Shown in pieces: positions 62,599-64,000 of a stretch of DNA of 64,000 bases; position 1 is the first letter of the stretch; the number at the start of each line of letters is the position of its first letter. The stretch is from assembly GCF_050586465.1 (NCBI RefSeq), contig NZ_JBOCEG010000002.1:248001-312000 (forward strand). The letters are read 5' to 3'. This DNA is from CAJXYS01 sp913063035. Its GTDB lineage: Bacteria; Pseudomonadota; Alphaproteobacteria; Rhodobacterales; Rhodobacteraceae. Made by a program: the position numbers and the translations under genes. The notes under the pieces were generated by a model. The model had not been told where the DNA came from. It did no database searches and saw only the letters and a program-made list of their open reading frames with translations.

Positions 62599-64000
62599 AT
62601 GTCTGACCTGCGCAAGATCATCATCGACGACGAGGAATACGAGGTCGACCCGGCCCTGACCCTGATCCAGGCCTGCGAGGATGTGGGGATCGAGATCCCG
62701 CGCTTCTGCTACCATGAACGCCTGTCGATCGCGGGCAACTGCCGCATGTGCCTGGTCGAGGTCGTGGGCGGCCCGCCCAAGCCGACGGCCTCCTGCGCGA
62801 TGCAGGTCAAGGATCTGCGCCCGGGCCCCAACGGCGAACCGCCGGTGGTGCGCACCAATTCGCCGATGGTCAAGAAGGCCCGCGAGGGGGTGATGGAGTT
62901 CCTGCTCATCAACCACCCGCTCGACTGCCCGATCTGCGACCAGGGCGGCGAATGCGACCTGCAGGACCAGGCGATGGCCTACGGCGTCGATTTCAGCCGC
63001 TTCCGCGAGCCCAAGCGCGCGGTCGAGGATCTCGATCTCGGCCCGCTGGTCGAGACCCACATGACGCGCTGCATCTCCTGCACGCGCTGCGTGCGCTTCA
63101 CCACCGAGGTGGCGGGCGTTTCGGTCATGGGCCAGACCGGCCGCGGCGAGGATGCCGAGATCACCACCTATCTCGGCGATCTGATCGACAGCGAGATGCA
63201 GGGCAACATCGTCGATCTTTGCCCGGTCGGGGCGCTTACCAACAAGCCCTACGCCTTCACCGCGCGGCCATGGGAGCTGAAGAAGACCGAGACCATCGAC
63301 GTGATGGACGCGCTCGGCTCCAATATCCGGGTCGACACCAAGGGGCGCGAGGTCATGCGCATCCTGCCGCGCAACCATGACGGCGTGAACGAGGAATGGA
63401 TCTCGGACAAGACCCGCTACATCTATGACGGGCTGCGCCGCCAGCGGCTCGACAAGCCCTATGTTCGCGAGAACGGCAAGCTGCGCGCCGCGAGCTGGGA
63501 AGAGGCGCTGACCAGGACCGCCGCGGCGCTGAAGGGCGCCGGTAAGATCGCGGCGCTGGCCGGCGATCTCGCGCCGGTCGAGGCGGTCTACGCGCTCAAG
63601 CAGCTGGTCACGGGGCAGGGCGGGGCCGTGGAGTGCCGCACCGATGACGCCAAGCTGCCGGCCGGCAACCGCTCGGCCTATGTGGGCACGGCCCGGATCG
63701 AGGATCTCGACACCGCCGAGCGGGTGCTGCTGATCGGCACCAACCCGCGCCACGAGGCCCCGGTTCTGAACGCGCGCATTCGCAAGGCCTGGCTCGAGGG
63801 CGCCGAGGTGGCGCTGGTGGGCCAGCCGGTCGACCTGACCTATGACTACGCCCATCTGGGCACGGGACGCGAGTCGCTGGCCGAGGCCGTGAAGATGGGC
63901 GGCGACGACGAGATCCGCGCCAAGCGTTCGGTCGTGGTCGTCGGGCAGGGCGCGATCCAGGGCGCCGACGGCGCCGCCGTGCTGGCCGCCGCCCAGAAGA
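62599..64000 (+). CDS. nuoG: NADH-quinone oxidoreductase subunit G (incomplete at window end)
   Basis: The first 467 codons of the 75-kDa-type subunit; the reading frame is still open at the window edge. Cluster ligands are complete. The 2Fe-2S N1b site is Cys37, Cys48, Cys51 and Cys66. N5 is His106, Cys110, Cys113 and Cys119. N4 is Cys158, Cys161, Cys164 and Cys208. The molybdopterin-oxidoreductase-like domain begins near residue 220. A GGCGG-rich leader of 132 bases separates it from the lipoprotein gene. Confidence 0.96.
   Translation, partial: MSDLRKIIIDDEEYEVDPALTLIQACEDVGIEIPRFCYHERLSIAGNCRMCLVEVVGGPPKPTASCAMQVKDLRPGPNGEPPVVRTNSPMVKKAREGVMEFLLINHPLDCPICDQGGECDLQDQAMAYGVDFSRFREPKRAVEDLDLGPLVETHMTRCISCTRCVRFTTEVAGVSVMGQTGRGEDAEITTYLGDLIDSEMQGNIVDLCPVGALTNKPYAFTARPWELKKTETIDVMDALGSNIRVDTKGREVMRILPRNHDGVNEEWISDKTRYIYDGLRRQRLDKPYVRENGKLRAASWEEALTRTAAALKGAGKIAALAGDLAPVEAVYALKQLVTGQGGAVECRTDDAKLPAGNRSAYVGTARIEDLDTAERVLLIGTNPRHEAPVLNARIRKAWLEGAEVALVGQPVDLTYDYAHLGTGRESLAEAVKMGGDDEIRAKRSVVVVGQGAIQGADGAAVLAAAQK

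Noticed and set aside
62463..62606. 47-codon frame overlapping the lipoprotein stop and the nuoG start
   Set aside because: ATGA overlap is suggestive, but the product is Gly/Arg/Pro-rich and the region is a GC-repeat leader of nuoG.
1..64000. Search for CRISPR arrays, transposases, phage genes and toxin-antitoxin pairs
   Set aside because: No regularly spaced repeats, no mobile-element motifs and no shift in codon use were seen; the PIN protein lacks an antitoxin neighbour.

Overview
This is a high-GC, gene-dense stretch of bacterial chromosome. It most resembles the Rhodobacteraceae (Rhodobacter/Roseobacter/Paracoccus relatives, Alphaproteobacteria). The evidence for that is a DksA with a single cysteine, the RNA methyltransferase/PIN pair I recall from Rhodobacter sphaeroides (RSP_2647/RSP_2648 families), the rpmF-plsX-fabH-ihfA-merR order, a long two-part dCTP deaminase, and a nuo operon carrying extra small reading frames as in Paracoccus. 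I saw no rRNA, CRISPR array, prophage, transposase or attachment site. The only structural RNA gene I found is one tRNA-Pro(GGG). No gap between genes exceeds 300 bases.

Layout. 1-3620: an sll1863-like coiled-coil protein and an exported relative, dusA, a TauE/SafE transporter and a phytanoyl-CoA dioxygenase-like protein. 3633-7224 (minus): a CrtI-like oxidoreductase behind an FNR-type box, then ccmI-ruvX-DUF1289 in an overlapping chain. 7433-13076: sarcosine oxidase soxB-(membrane protein)-soxD-soxA-soxG. 13185-15141: a small RSP_7527-like protein, an rRNA methyltransferase and a PIN protein. 15132-20992 (minus): a tightly packed chain of MoxR ATPase, GNAT, DUF2927 lipoprotein, 56-aa membrane peptide, VWA/CoxE protein, membrane-anchored 117-aa protein, DedA and M48 protease. 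I regard this as the best candidate in the window for an uncharacterised envelope-maintenance system. 21188-31919: dksA with a clear terminator, an FAD monooxygenase, xthA, a cation/proton antiporter, an A-type Fe-S carrier, dgt, and the argS-SPOR-nagZ-scpA-scpB run. 31937-37334 (minus): dcd, tRNA-Pro, merR, ihfA, fabH, plsX, rpmF and DUF177. 37445-47633: bamE, msrB, olsB-like, moaA, a lipoprotein plus acyl-CoA synthetase, glmS, glmU, gph and a DegT aminotransferase. 47782-55332: leucine/isovalerate degradation (ivd, DUF1622, mccB, mccA, GST, HMG-CoA lyase, liuC) behind a promoter with a perfect 14-bp palindrome. 55608-64000: the nuo (complex I) operon nuoA to nuoG, with nuoG running off the window.

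How the genes work together. The sox genes oxidise sarcosine and pass the one-carbon unit to folate. The ivd-mcc-hmg-liuC block takes isovaleryl-CoA to acetyl-CoA and acetoacetate. glmS, glmU and nagZ make and recycle amino-sugar precursors of peptidoglycan. rpmF-plsX-fabH links ribosome and lipid synthesis. The nuo genes build NADH:quinone oxidoreductase. Many junctions are ATGA, GTGA or TGATG overlaps, which indicate translational coupling and were used to fix several start codons.
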